Both the position numbers and the translations under genes were made by a program. DNA of 64,000 bases from Stenopsyche tienmushanensis (taxonomy: Eukaryota > Arthropoda > Insecta > Trichoptera > Stenopsychidae). Position 1 is the first letter of the stretch. Every line of letters starts with the position of its first letter. The DNA lies in NCBI GenBank assembly GCA_008973525.1, contig WACJ01000503.1:1178001-1242000 (forward strand), in the 5' to 3' direction. The notes under the pieces are model-generated. The model did no database searches. It worked only from the letters and a program-made list of their open reading frames with translations, and had not been told where the DNA came from. Below, piece by piece: positions 1 through 12,334 of the stretch.

Positions 1-1940
1 CCTTTGTAAATTTTCTAAGAAATTTTAATATTTAACTATAAAATTTATATTGAATTTAAATCAAAGCATCTTTAGTTATTGTATTCTTGAACTGCAAATC
101 AATTTTGGTTGAAGATCATTCACATTTCATTTTATCACCATTTTCTATTGGATTATATCCATTCCTTTTTTAAACCATTAAAAATTTCTTGGAAAAAATA
201 TTGTATTAGATGTATATCCAACCCTGCGTATACGTAAATAAATGATGAGCAAAAGAACAAAGAAGTCACATGTGATGGATACACGTCAATATTTTATACC
301 AAACATGCAAAAATGACGCGTTGATCTTGTTTGGCGTATATAAACGGATTGGATGTTGTAAAAAATTAAGCGTTTTATGCTGTTCTATTTATATTTCGCC
401 GGAAGATACATTCAGTGCTGAAGGTTGAGGCGTTGGAATATATCTTATATAAATAAAATGGTATTTATAGGGCACAAAAATAATTGATTGCCTGCAAAAT
501 AAGTTAAGTGAATTAAAAGGTGGAAGTGCGCGAAAAACTCAGTGCAAATGGGAAAAGTGCCCCGAAGCTACAATGGAAACACCTTTTGTGTATATTCCAC
601 TCGGAAAAACAGACCGCAGATGGTTTTTGTTTGCGTTTCGGGCCTTTGCCATCGGAGAGAGCGGGCCCTGATTATCCCTAAAATAAAAAAGGAACATAAA
701 AATCCTTTGATAGTAATTGATAAATAAAGTAAAAAGCATTATAAAACATCAACACACTCTGAAAGGATCCGATGAAAACATTTTTTAACAAAGAAACTTT
801 TGATGCCGCTCGAAAGTATTTAATTGATTATTAAAAGTGGACAAAACTGTGTAAAATTTAAAATAATTCCTGGAAAAAAATTTACTTGTAAGCTCTATGA
901 AAAAATGCTAGCATTAATAAATGATCCTTAGTCCCGCCACAAACATTTGTCTAATACGCTTTTCCAGGAAAAAAAGCCATTTTACTAATTGAAGTCTAAC
1001 CAAATTTTGGGAGATTATATTTTAGTAGGGTATGTGAACAATGATTATAAAATACGAAGGCACTTAAATAATTAATGTAATACTCACAGACGGGCAGTTT
1101 AATGTTAAGCCTTTTACGGGGGAGAGTTTTTATTATCTCGTCACCTGTTAGGTTGTATAATTTTTTGTTGATTAAAAAATTATGGGCACATATATTGCTA
1201 AATCGGTTGGCAGACTTTTTTGGATTTCAGTTAAATATCTCTGGAATTTAAAAATGTGTAACATTGTATATGGATAAATTATTTCATCTCTGAAATCCTT
1301 GAGAAATGAGAGTGATAAAATCTCATTTACATTTAATTTCATTTTAATATATTTTTTTATCTTATTGTCAAACTTCACAAATGCATAAATTATTTATTGG
1401 AAATAAAGCTATTTCATACAAAATACTCCTAAAAATACAATATTTTCGTGTGGTGGTTTCCCATTGCTTTCAACATATTATTTAATTAGAAAAAGAGCAT
1501 TTGAATAGAAATTATAGATAGCAATTATATGTGAAGTTCTCCACAATCTGAATTTGAAACCAAAATTTTATTATTGGTTGATACTGCGATGTCATAATTG
1601 TTTGAAAAGTTTAAATAAAGATATGGTAATTTTAAAAATAACTAATATCAGGAAAATTGATAATTTCGACAATAATTCGCTTACAACATTAATAAAAATA
1701 GACTTACAGAGACTTTGTATTACCAAAATAACGTAAAACACTAGAACAAAAATATTTAAGAAATATGCCGAATATGCGCTTGCACATGCGTCGGCGGGCA
1801 AGGGGTTGAGAACCCCGCTTGAATCTCTTACTTGAATTTGAGGCTAATTTTTTGCGAAAAGAAATAAATGCAGAAAATAAAAAAAAATCTTGTTTTAATT
1901 CGCAAATTTATTCCACTTTCGAAGAGGTAAATGCAAATGT
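1..1940. other. AT-rich stretch, no gene recognised
   Basis: No coding region, RNA gene or transposon terminus is recognised. A GC-richer islet at about 540-700 is open on both strands; on the minus strand it is preceded by a good acceptor (pyrimidine run ending TTTTAG next to about 680) and runs to a stop near 539, so it could be a terminal exon, but the encoded peptide resembles nothing known. Near 1785-1820 is a short GC-rich stem-like stretch (GGGG ... CCCC). Confidence 0.5.
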
Positions 1941-1949
1941 TCGCGACGG

Positions 1950-1971
1950 CATATATATATATATATATTGG
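1950..1971. repeat. AT dinucleotide microsatellite
   Basis: About ten consecutive AT units, directly in front of a GC-richer islet. Confidence 0.9.
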
Positions 1972-2330
1972 AGGTATCGGTTTGTACGGCAGCACGTCAC
2001 GTAGGGCGTCTGGAATCCTCGGTTCACAGGTTTATTTATGGTTGGGGACGGATGCGATTTTCACGGAGGCTCGCCCGCTCCTTCACAGCCTTATTTTCCC
2101 GTGTCACGTCAAAGGGGAAAGATTTCCCGCCGATTTTCTTTTATTGTGATACAACACGCTGCATCGTACTTGTTCGCCGACTGCTTTGTTGACAACGCAA
2201 ACCCACCTATGCGACGACCTCTTTCAAACTGTTTCCAAATGAGCTCACACTCGAACAGCCATAAAAGAAAATTTCCCGGAATTGTATCGATTGTGCTCTT
2301 TCACTATTCAATAAAAGATGTGTCATAAAA
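1972..2330. other. GC-richer islet, open in several plus-strand frames
   Basis: This stretch is clearly richer in G and C than its surroundings. All three plus-strand frames carry partly overlapping open segments of 72-96 codons, which points to few stops from base composition rather than to one selected frame. No domain is recognised. It could be an old repeat fragment or a conserved noncoding element; the sequence alone does not decide. Confidence 0.4.
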
Positions 2331-2734
2331 GATCTTCGCATTAAGGGATCACCCCATCGGTGTAATCGTATTTATGGGCTATCTGAATCAATTACCCTTT
2401 GTATCAGGGATGCCCAACCAGCTGATCGCGAATCAATCAGGTCGATCTTAAAGCAAAATTTAGTCGATAACGAAAACTTAGCGTGAATTTTGAAAAAATA
2501 TATTTTTCATAAATATATTAAAACGGTCCCAAGGTCAAGATTGCAAAATAATTTCGATTCGACCATAAACATATCTTAATGATCGAAATAATTACTTGTT
2601 TTCAAAACTATGCGAATGATTGAACATTCTGGAAGCATAAAACAATAACATTCCAGATGGTGATATTCCAGAGATTCATATTTTAATTACCTTAATTCCA
2701 TAAAAACTGGGTAAGTGAGTATAAAAGAGTTGCA

Positions 2735-2850
2735 GATGAAGCTTCGAGTCAGCTTTGAGTCAGCTTCGGCTCAGCTACAAGTGAGCTTCAAGCTCAGTCT
2801 AAGACTCAGCCTGAGTTTAGATTCACTTTTAAGCTCGAGTTTGGGTCTTC
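2735..2850 (+). repeat. Degenerate AGTCAGCTT-type minisatellite
   Basis: Short imperfect units of about 11-12 bases built on GAGTCAGCTT / AAGCTTCGAGTCAGC are repeated roughly eight times (GAAGCTTCGAGTCAGC, TTTGAGTCAGCTTC, GGCTCAGCTAC, AAGTGAGCTTC, AAGCTCAGTC, AAGACTCAGCC, CTGAGTTTAG). Several units contain TGAGTCA or close variants, the binding consensus of AP-1 type bZIP factors, but array structure alone explains their clustering. Confidence 0.65.
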
Positions 2851-2859
2851 TACGTCTCG

Positions 2860-5800
2860 CAGCCACAGTCTGTTCAAAGTGGAGCGAATAAACATGCTGT
2901 GGAGAAGCAATCGTCTTTGGAATCAAATACCATCCCTGTGGAGTCTTTCCAAATGTGACATTATATATATTTTTAATTTCACAGTAGTCTTATAAACGCT
3001 TCAAATTATAACAAGTAATAAAAATCAATTTTGTAATAATCTGAGAATTTTCTTGTTATTATTTCCACTGCTCAGGACGCTTTTACTTCTGTTATCAACA
3101 GGTTTCTATATAAGTAATAAGCTGTCTGTAAAATATATAATCATGTGTTTTTAAAGATCTAAGGAGCAATAAAATAATAAGGATGGTCTAGAAATTTAAA
3201 AGCTTAAAAATGTATTATTATGATTATATGAAGATCAGATTGTTAGATCTTATCTAACGATACATATCTCAGTTTGCATGAAGAAAAGTCACAATTTAAG
3301 TAGATTTGATAGTCTAAATAATAATTATTAATTTGGAAAATATGAAGAATTTTTACGCATCTCGAAATGATTATTTCCATATTTTTAATGTGTAAAATGC
3401 CATGACCCAAATTAGTGCGATATTATATGACCCTTTTAAATTTAATCAATTCTAAATGGCACTTCATGAAGTGAAAATCATTTGCATCTATCGTACAACC
3501 GAAATGATTTCGCAAATATTTACTGCGGGCAATTATCATAATTATAATTTATAAGAAAAATAAATATACGAAACCAAATATTGACATAGATAATTAATAT
3601 GAATTAGTGATAAAACTAATTGTTCAAAGTTCAGTAATATACATGCGATATGGTTGAAAATGATTGTTTTTTTAAAGGCGTATATTAATTATCACAGAAC
3701 AATTTTAAAAAGATAAGTATGTGCAAAATAAAAATATTACATTTGTTTTCTTAAAAATAATATTTGATTCTAGCATTCGATATGTTCATTTAAGATTTTC
3801 TTTGTATAGGGAATTAATAAATGTTTATTAAGGAAATACTATATACTTTCAAAATCTGCAGAATTAGAAACTTCTACAATATCTATTCATGAATATGAAT
3901 CTGTTTGAACATGCTTATATCGGTATACGATCGATATTGAAGGCATTTCATATTATTTATTAACGATGATGCCAGACTACAATTTATGCATACAGGTAAC
4001 TTAAATACACTTTTACAATTGTATCGATATCTACAATGGTACAATAAATGTTAAAATTTAACCTAAATCATATAATATTACAGCGTTGATATTTCGGGTT
4101 GTATTATGTTTTAGATGCTTATTATGAAAAATCGAGTTCAAATTCAAATTGGGAAAAAATACTTTATCGTGCCAACAAATTTGTTATATCGCAAGTTTTA
4201 ACATTTTTGAATAATTGCTTCGATCTAGATCTACTTTGATGTCTTGGTTTTGTAAAAGTAAATCTGAGATGATTGATAAAGTCGAGTAAGTACAAATGAT
4301 TTATTTGCAACAAATATTGAAATGCTATTTAAAAGTTTACTCATAGATCCTATTCCACTTAATGATCCAATTCAGATAAAATTATGCTTATATAATCACA
4401 CGTGAAAGGCAATGCTAGATCATATAATAGAATATCGTAATTAAAATGCTGCCAAAATACCTAAAATTATTATAATATTTCTATATAATATTTATTTGGT
4501 ATATTTGGACTGTTTGATGATAATCAAGAAATTATACTGATATTTCGATCAATCTATAAAAATACACATAAAATATTTATGATTTGTCTCAAAAATTATT
4601 TAATACAATTTGAATTGTTGGTCCGATTACAGTGTCATGCCAATAACGTGCATTATCACTATCTTAGTCAAATCTAAATTTATGCCCTTATGTATATTAA
4701 CAGTAAGTTATTTTAATGAATATTATATTATAATGATGACTTTAAAAGACAACGCAAGTTGTCTATACATTATTGATTTAGTTCAATGAGATATTTTAGG
4801 CATAGGTTTGAGATTATATTGATATAAGAACATCGTCGACCTATATAATTTCTCATTAAGCCTTTGTTTACATAGTTTGATTGAGTTCATAAAATCTGCA
4901 GACACTGGAAGTTATATCATTTTCGAAGACCTTAAAACTCATCCCCCATAATATTCTATACATTCACTTCCGTTAAACCTTTCGCTCTCATTCTTTACCC
5001 AAAAAACATCCTCATCTCATCTACGACGCAGCTTGAGCTTTTATCGAAAGCCGATTGTTTAAGTGTAGATAAAGCTCTAGCACCTTCGATCGGGGTGCAG
5101 CTTATTTTAAAACCGACCCAATTTTTATTGTCGAGCCGTAATAATTTTATTGGCGATGTTAATCGCATTCAGGCAGCGTTGATAAAAATAAACGAAATAA
5201 AAGTCGCCCAGTTAATTTATAAATAAAGTTGACCCTGGTGAGCTTTACGATGATTATACAAGGTCTTGTGTCGAAAAGTGTTTGACCTCGTTCATGCAAT
5301 CACGAAACTTGGCTGTGGATGTGGGTGAACCCTATTATATATAATGTTGTCTAGGTAATCTTCTGTATTTGGAATTTAGGGCGGTTGATTAGCAATTCTG
5401 AAGCCCAGGTATAGCTAATTCCCTATGGTGTGCAACATTTCGAAACTTAAGTCTTACGATCTAAAGTTTACTTTGATGCTTTTGAATATTCCGTGAGGGT
5501 AAATTGTAAGGCAGGCAGTGCAACACTAGAAACCTCTCAAACCGATTATGTCAAGGACCTATTGGACATCAAATATTTGCAATAAATATAGTTCATCTAG
5601 AATTTGAATTGAATGTCTAAATGTGTTATTAAGGATTAAATTTAGGATTAACAAATAAGATGATTACAAATTGCAATAACTAAAAAAAGTAAAAATATTC
5701 GACTTATGTTGCTTAATAAATAATTTTTAATAATACTATACTGTAAAATTTAATAAATAAAAATTATAGTAAATGCTCAGATGGATATATAATCATACTC

Positions 5801-5990
5801 TAAAAATTTAAATACTAGATTATTTCTATGAAGTTCTGCTTTAAGCACGCAAATGTATACCGTTGTTCTACTTTGCAGAAACGCAATAATGCAAAACGAA
5901 ACTACGTTATATATTTTTTAAATTCATGTATGATATTAATAAGTAATATTTCAACAAAACTGTATTTATAATTTTATATTTAAAAAAACT
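2860..5990. other. AT-rich stretch, no gene recognised
   Basis: Very AT-rich with no open frame of note and no recognised repeat. One moderately GC-richer, complex islet lies at about 5020-5240. It contains no convincing exon and may be a noncoding regulatory element; that is a guess from composition. Confidence 0.5.
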
Positions 5991-5997
5991 TATTTTA

Positions 5998-6369
5998 TCA
6001 GGTCGATCCAAAAGTTCGAGCGCATTTTTGAGATTTTATTAAATAGTGTAAATAAAACATAATTTAACATTTTAATCAATGATATATTTTTCTCCATTGG
6101 TTAAAATTCCACACCATCTCTCGAGTAACTTTTTAATTCCATTGCTATAGAAAGACTACTGGTTTTGATGCAAAAATACTTGAAAGATCATTTTGTACAT
6201 CTTGTTAGAATATAACTTTTTCCCTAGTAAAAACAAAGTTAAAGGCACGAAATAATTTGGGATAATATCCGGAGAGTAAGCAAGGATGCGATAAAAGCTC
6301 CCAATTCAATTCACTAATTTTTTGCCAAAAATTTCCCAAAAATACGCACTAACTTTTGGACTGATCTGA
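5998..6369 (-). mobile_element. Internally deleted mariner element
   Basis: The two ends are inverted repeats of about 32 bases: TCAGGTCGATCCAAAAGTTC at the left and, read on the minus strand, TCAGATCAGTCCAAAAGTTA at the right. Both are flanked by TA, the Tc1/mariner target duplication. The interior encodes, on the minus strand and with frameshifts, the C-terminal third of a mariner transposase: a YSPDIIPNYF segment carrying the last catalytic aspartate of the DD34D motif, then FASKPV, then GIKKLLERWCGILTNGEKYI ending at a stop. The N-terminal DNA-binding region and first two catalytic aspartates are missing, so the element cannot move on its own. Confidence 0.9.
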
Positions 6370-6374
6370 TAAAT

Positions 6375-9300
6375 GCGTGCAAGACGATGTGGAAAATTTA
6401 TAAAATTAGACGGAGATTTTTTTAAACTGCGAATATTATAATTAATTATTAATTTATTTATGTGTATTTATGACCCTTTGCACTCGAGAAGCGCAACGCA
6501 GATATCACGGTTTATGATACGTCAACTCGAGTGGCGACTCACAGGCGCCCATAGTTGCTTATCTTAGAATACGTTGTATCTCCGAAAGTTAAGAGAAGCA
6601 CCAATTCTTGAATAGGTAATTTTATTATCTATCTATACAGGAAGTGTAGAAATGAACTTAAGATTTAATTTCTGACATCATTTCATGATCTTGGAATGCG
6701 TGTTCGGCGTAATTCTGAATTTGACAGTGGTGGCAACAGGTATATTGATTTTAAAGTTTTTAAGCCATCGAGGCTAAAATCAGCAAATAGACATCCTTTC
6801 ATATTCATGTCTAGTAATAGATTTATCATTTTGTAACTAGTTTAAATGCCATTTAACCAAGATGGTCCTAATACATAAGAGTGGTTTACCAGTTTAAAAA
6901 ACACTTTTTGCGCCTGGCGCGAAAAGACAAAATAGTCCCTCAAGTGATTTATATTTGTAGAGCTAAACAAGCGGTTTAAGCAAGAAAATAGTTGAAATAA
7001 CGCCGTAAAGTTTGCTTTTTTAAGGTTTAAAAAATATTAACTAAATATCTTGAATACATTAAATATAGCTGTGTGATACATGCCATTACACTACTAGAAA
7101 TTCGAATAATCATCTTGATTTGCTAGTTATTCCGAGTGAAAAGGCTACAAGAGTACAAAGAGTTAATATCTTAATTTTTAATTAATGTGCAAATAAATAT
7201 AATTACTATGTATACATATTTCGGATTAGATTAACGATTATAAATATAAGGGTTGAAATTTCATTTAAATATTTAATATATTATTACTTTTAAATGTATT
7301 AAACGGTGATAAGATTCATTGTTTATTTCTCATTATAATATTTGATACGATCTTATTCCATGTTATGCTAATAAACTCCAGCTATTATTTTAAATTAAAT
7401 ACAAATGTGTCTCATTATCATGCATCGTGATTGTTCGTAAACAAATTAATATTGCGTGGTGTTGCTATTTTTTTTCTTGGAATAAATCCAGTTTCAAGAA
7501 TTAAGGCAGGGTGTAATTTTTCCATTTGACTTTTCTCGACTCGGTTGATAAAATGGAACCGGAAAAAATATGTACATGAAAATTGAATCGGGCATAAAAT
7601 TTAAGACATTCGACGAAACGACGCCGGGGGAAGAAAAGTTTTATGTTTTTTTCTGGGTGCCCATGGCGTATAAAATTTTGACAAATTCGTAACGATTAGC
7701 GGCGATATCTGAAATATTCCGAAAATGAACCGTAAAAAACAAAATGGCGACGAAAAGGATCGTCAGTCACGTTATGTGACCGTAAAAGAATCAAAGCGGT
7801 CCGAAATTAAACTTTTTAATGAATAGTACCGGGGTGTTGTATAAAATTTATGAGGTATTCAATTTTTAATGTGTTCAACCCTGTCCTGTCAAAAATCCGT
7901 GACATTTGATAACTTTTGCGCCATGTTAATTCTATTTGAAGCATTTAAAAATAGTTTTAAGCTTAAATTTTCAACCAATTGATGACTAAATTGTGAAATA
8001 TAAACTATGTATTTATTATTAACAATCTATAGATTTGTAGTTTTATCTTTCATGAAAATTAAGTAGCTATTATTAATTATAACTATAGCCTTCGTAGCTA
8101 TTAATTTGAAATACAATTGGTGTAAAGAATATCTATCATATTAAAATTGGTTAACGAAATAAATTAATCAATGTCAAGAACGTTTTTTTTAAATAAGGAA
8201 GATGTAATTTTTCTATGGCTTAAATATTTTATAATGTAACTAATAAAATTGAAACCAAAAATATAGATATGAAGTCATAAAGAATTCGATTCCAAAATGA
8301 ACTATTTTTCTATAATCATTGACATTTGCATTATTTACTCCATGGAAAAATACATACTGCCTTAGTTTAGATTTTAAATAATATCTAAATTATCATCAAG
8401 GAGGATCAAAGTCAATCTACGCACTCACTTAAAAATATGTACGCATATTAAGTTTCATAGCATGTAAACATTTTTTAGCAGCCAAATTCTTACCCATTTA
8501 TCGCGGTTATTTCAAAACTTAAAACAACTTTGCGTACGAGCCTAACTATTTACCTTTCTAGGGCAATATTACCCCTGAGGTTTGTTTCGAAAGCCCAAGT
8601 ATGTGTTTATAGCTTTAAATGATGACATTAAGCGCTCGCATGGCTATTTTATTGGAATCAACTATGTGCATAATTTTAAATAAAATTCACTTGAAATTCG
8701 CATCAAATTGAACGATAATGCTTAAAATCAAGTGCGAATTTAAACGCCATCTATGTATATTTTTGCATTAGCTTATTGATTAAATCCAGCATCATGAATA
8801 ATGGAAGAAAAGCACAGAATGCGACACAATTGCGTTTTGGGTTTATCAAGTATCAAATTATGGAATGAAATTTTAATCCACAATTTTGGAGCATCATATG
8901 CTTCGGTCATTTAAATTCTCTTTAAATTTGATATGAGCATCATACCAATTTACATATACTTTGCTAGCTCGTTACATCGGCTGAACTATGTATTAATTAT
9001 GTACGTCTATCTATGAAGTTTCTAATAACATTTAATGATATTGATGATATGAAATTTCGCTTTAATGTCGCTTATAAAAATGTTTCCTATGAGATATTTC
9101 ATGACATTTATAACAACACATGGGCATCAATTCAGAGTGGGTATTCGAACTGCGAGAGGTCATTATTTTGAACTGGGATTTTTATTCCAGTTTGCATCTG
9201 AATTGATCGATCGCTTTGAATTTAATTGCTGAAAATGGATTTAGGTTGAATATACAAAGTGTAAGCGTGTTATTTGCAGCACGTATATATGATGTGACGT
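6375..9300. other. AT-rich stretch with one GC-richer islet
   Basis: No gene or recognised transposon. The islet at about 7490-7880 has repeated ATAAAATTT motifs (about 7595, 7670 and 7840) spaced by 75-170 bases. A smaller GC-richer patch at about 6480-6560 contains two CTCGAG sites and is not identified. Confidence 0.45.
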
Positions 9301-10070
9301 TTCTACGAAAGAATCACACTGCTCAGTCACTATGAATAACCAATATTGTCTTCTCGAATGCGGCACAACATCGTCTTGGATCTGTATTTTGCGAAAAAGT
9401 CGCATGCATGCTGAATATAAATCTGAAGATGAGTTTGGGGTTGGGCAACTTCCACAATTTAATTTGCAAAACTTTTTTCCAGAAATGGCAGATGGGGGAA
9501 TTAGAAAAAGAGGTCACCTTTTTTACACGTCTTTTAAGCTTTTTTTAAAAGCCTTCGGCTACGTGTCCCAATTTATTCCATTATATTACCCCTCCCCGTA
9601 AAATAGATCGATACTTCATTCGGGATGTATAAAAAAGCAATTATTTTTGGCGTGCTACATAATCGGGTTATTACCTGAAAGTGAAGGGTGAGCGGTGATC
9701 AAAGATCGCGGTCCATTGTTCTTGTACGTTTTTAGCATCTATTTCGGATGCGATTAACATAAATTAAAATTCATTTTGCAAATAGAAGACAACTGAAGTC
9801 TTACTGAAGGATTTGATATTCATACTAATTTAAATGAGTCTATTTAAGGATGAATTTAATGCATGTCCTAAAATGCAAACCTTTAAGAATCAAACGTCAT
9901 TCTATTTTAATTGATTTTGATAAATGTGCCAAAATGTGATCAATTTTAATTGTTTTAAAGAATTTATTATACATCAATTATTTGATATTTCTGACTGTAC
10001 GAAAAATATTGAATTTTAACAAGGATGAAAGCTAAATTTGCATGCAAGCGAGTCTTTCATATAGCCAATT
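9301..10070. other. No gene recognised
   Basis: Open segments on both strands between 9323 and 9601 overlap one another and lack splice context or any recognisable domain. If the signal-peptide exon at 10079-10169 is real, this region is its first intron. Confidence 0.4.
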
Positions 10071-10078
10071 GCACTTAC

Positions 10079-10169
10079 CGTCAACTGCAACGAGGAATAC
10101 CAGAGCAGATAGGAGGAAAGCGCAATTCGGTGCACCCATCTTGAAAAGAAGTCTGCTCGTTTTGAGCAT
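10079..10169 (-). CDS. Putative first coding exon with signal peptide; gene not identified
   Basis: Read on the minus strand, an in-frame TAG lies a few codons upstream of ATG at 10169. A second in-frame ATG at 10139 begins MGAPNCAFLLSALVFLVAVD, a typical secretory signal peptide with a 14-residue hydrophobic core. The frame runs straight into a consensus 5' splice site, CG|GTAAGT, with the intron starting at 10078. The codon is split after its first base. A signal peptide alone in a first exon followed by a very long intron is common for secreted and cell-surface proteins of insects, such as immunoglobulin-domain adhesion proteins. No downstream exon is recognised below 10078, so the family is unknown. 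The CpG-rich island at 10.88-11.15 kb lies upstream and is a plausible promoter. Either methionine could be used; the first has the stop in front of it. Confidence 0.5.
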
Positions 10170-10879
10170 GTCTGCTAATGAATATGGAAAGTTCACCAAC
10201 TATTTGCACTCATCTTTATTGCCAGCCTTCTTGCGCCGAATGCAATTGCATATGTTTTGCAAGCCGAATACGTCATCGAGATATTCGATTGGCTATCGAA
10301 TGCCACAAACTCGGAGTCATTATACACTGTGCTTGTTTTTTGATATTCTTATTCTTTCATTTGGAAAAATGCTGTTGAATTTATTTACGTGCGTCACGAA
10401 CTGCCACTGTGCGTGTGCAAAAGACTTTGGTAAAATTTTATTTGTACAAATAACTCAATCGCACGCTCATGAATATGCAGGGATGAATGTGATTGAGGGA
10501 TGAAAATTGTAGTGAACAATACGAAATTGAATTTTTACACAATTAAATAAATTTGTAAATATGTAAGTCATAATGAATTTCAGATGTAAAAATCGTATTC
10601 GTATGTTATGGTGGAAAGTATTTAATTGCATTGAAAAAAGTATATTTTGGAAGATGAATAATATATTTACAGTGTGGTTATAGCACTTAGAATATGTAAC
10701 TGGTATTGATTGATTTTATTCAGTCGTTTAGGTATGAATTTGTAATCAATTTGAGGGGCACGCGAGTATAAATGTATGAATAATAAGCACATACAAAATT
10801 AATCCGGACGCTAAGCAAGTTGCAGGTCGTAAGGCCTCGACGGTTCGATTGGCATTGAAAGAAGGCAGTGCAAGCACTG

Positions 10880-11150
10880 AAATATTCAACACTTGAGGGG
10901 TTGTCGATGTGTGGCAAGTAACGATGACAGCGCGACGGAAACACAGTTGGGGTTGGCGCGAGCGGAAGTGCGGGCACATCCGCCGGAGGCTGCGAACGCA
11001 CTGACGTCCGCCGCGGCAGTGCGAGGCTCGGTGCAGCGCGCATGCGCGCACTGCCTCTTCCTGCGCCCAATAAAAAAGGCGCCGAGGTGCACTGGACCCA
11101 AACGACACTTTCATACTACAATTTGCCTTCGAAGTTTCACTTATCCGCAC
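10880..11150 (-). promoter_or_regulatory. CpG-rich island, candidate promoter
   Basis: This is the most GC- and CpG-rich stretch of the first 50 kb. It contains CGCGCATGCGCG at 11037-11048, which fits the NRF1 / Drosophila EWG consensus YGCGCATGCGCR exactly. TCAGTG initiator-like sequences occur on the minus strand near 10996 and 10876. It lies 0.7-1 kb upstream of the signal-peptide exon on the minus strand. Open frames that cross it on both strands reflect low stop density and are not called as genes. Confidence 0.45.
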
Positions 11151-11409
11151 GCACCGTCACATACAACCTGCTTTCTTCCCCTATTCACCACATTTAATAA
11201 GTATCATAAATTAGCTTATCTTGTTGTTCTAACAAACGATGGCCGTCTGGATAACGTACGGACTATTTGACACTCACACGGACTAATAAAAGCGTTATCA
11301 CTCAATTGAGGAAATTAATATTGAAGCAGATTTAACACTATAACAACCACACCAGTCAAAATTACTTTGTAAAAATTCAAATTTCTATTTTTATACTACA
11401 TTTGTTTAA

Positions 11410-12330
11410 GACGTCTTCTCACTTTAGGCGCCTCAAAAATAGGCTATTTTCGGGATTTTTTTTTCGAGGATTTTCGCTAAAAATTATGGAATAAAATGGA
11501 TCTTATGTAATAAACAGATCTTTTAAGTACATGAAAAAAAATATTTTTATATTTTTGAACAATTATTATAATAAAAAAGTAGCAACGAAAAACCCGTGTA
11601 GAAATGTTACGCTCGTGGCTTGTTGATGGTATCTCCGTGATGGGTCATTTGAAACAAAAAAATAAAACTGTTTTTGATTCAGTATATCAGTGGCTATAGC
11701 GTTTATCATCAAATTTTTGATATTCGCGAAAATAACAAAATGGCGCACATTTTTCAAAAAAGTAAAAAAAAACGCGTTTTTTTTTGCAGTTTTTTGTAAA
11801 AAAAATACTTAAAATCAAAATTTCAAAAATCTGATGATATGTGCTATAGCCATAAGTATGAAGAATATGTCATTCAAATTTCATGACAATCGGCCGGATA
11901 GTTTCCGAAATTTCATCAACAAGCCACCGAAAAACCTTGTTTTGAGATAAACGCGTTTAAAGTTTTGGTTGCAGAAAAATTGCCCAGACACAGCTGTTGA
12001 AACACTCGTTGTTATTTTGGGTATTTTCCCCCGAAAATCTTCATAAATTGGTTTCAAAACCTCGTGAACATCCTCAGCTAGAGCAAGGAGGATGTTTAAA
12101 AGTTTCAATCTGATTGTTTTTTACCACTTTCTTGTACTTGCACCATGAGTCTGAACAATACGTATGCAGCCGGGTGCTCTCAGGTAGTCACCTAACGGTC
12201 GCCCAAAAATATAGTTAGACTCGTCCGATCTTTATGAAATTTCGATATAATATTTTTGAAGATATGTACTTTCAAAATTTAAAAAAAAATAAAAACCGAT
12301 TTTTTTAAATTTGTAAAGTGAGAAGACGCC
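11410..12330 (-). mobile_element. TTAA-flanked DNA transposon with Mutator-like/Kolobok-type transposase remnant
   Basis: The element is bounded by TTAA on both sides (11406-11409 and 12331-12334). Its 17-base inverted ends are GACGTCTTCTCACTTTA at the left and GGCGTCTTCTCACTTTA on the minus strand at the right, 16 of 17 matching. On the minus strand around 12190-12030, SDSWCKYKKVVKNNQIE followed, after a frameshift, by LAEDVHEVLKPIYEDF matches the conserved 'SWC.(W/Y)..A ... KPIYEDLS' block of the transposases carrying the Mutator-like transposase domain. TTAA duplication is the hallmark of Kolobok and piggyBac; the protein does not fit piggyBac. The element is mostly AT-rich filler and coding-defective. 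A related, longer coding remnant lies at 19690-20310. Confidence 0.75.
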
Positions 12331-12334
12331 TTAA

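Noticed and set aside
10042..10503. 153-codon plus-strand open frame
   Set aside because: It overlaps, on the opposite strand, the signal-peptide exon that has splice-site support; its own sequence has no domain or splice context.
10720..11270. Several long frames on both strands across the GC-rich island
   Set aside because: Many overlapping frames on both strands mean low stop density from CpG-rich composition rather than coding; a promoter is a better reading.
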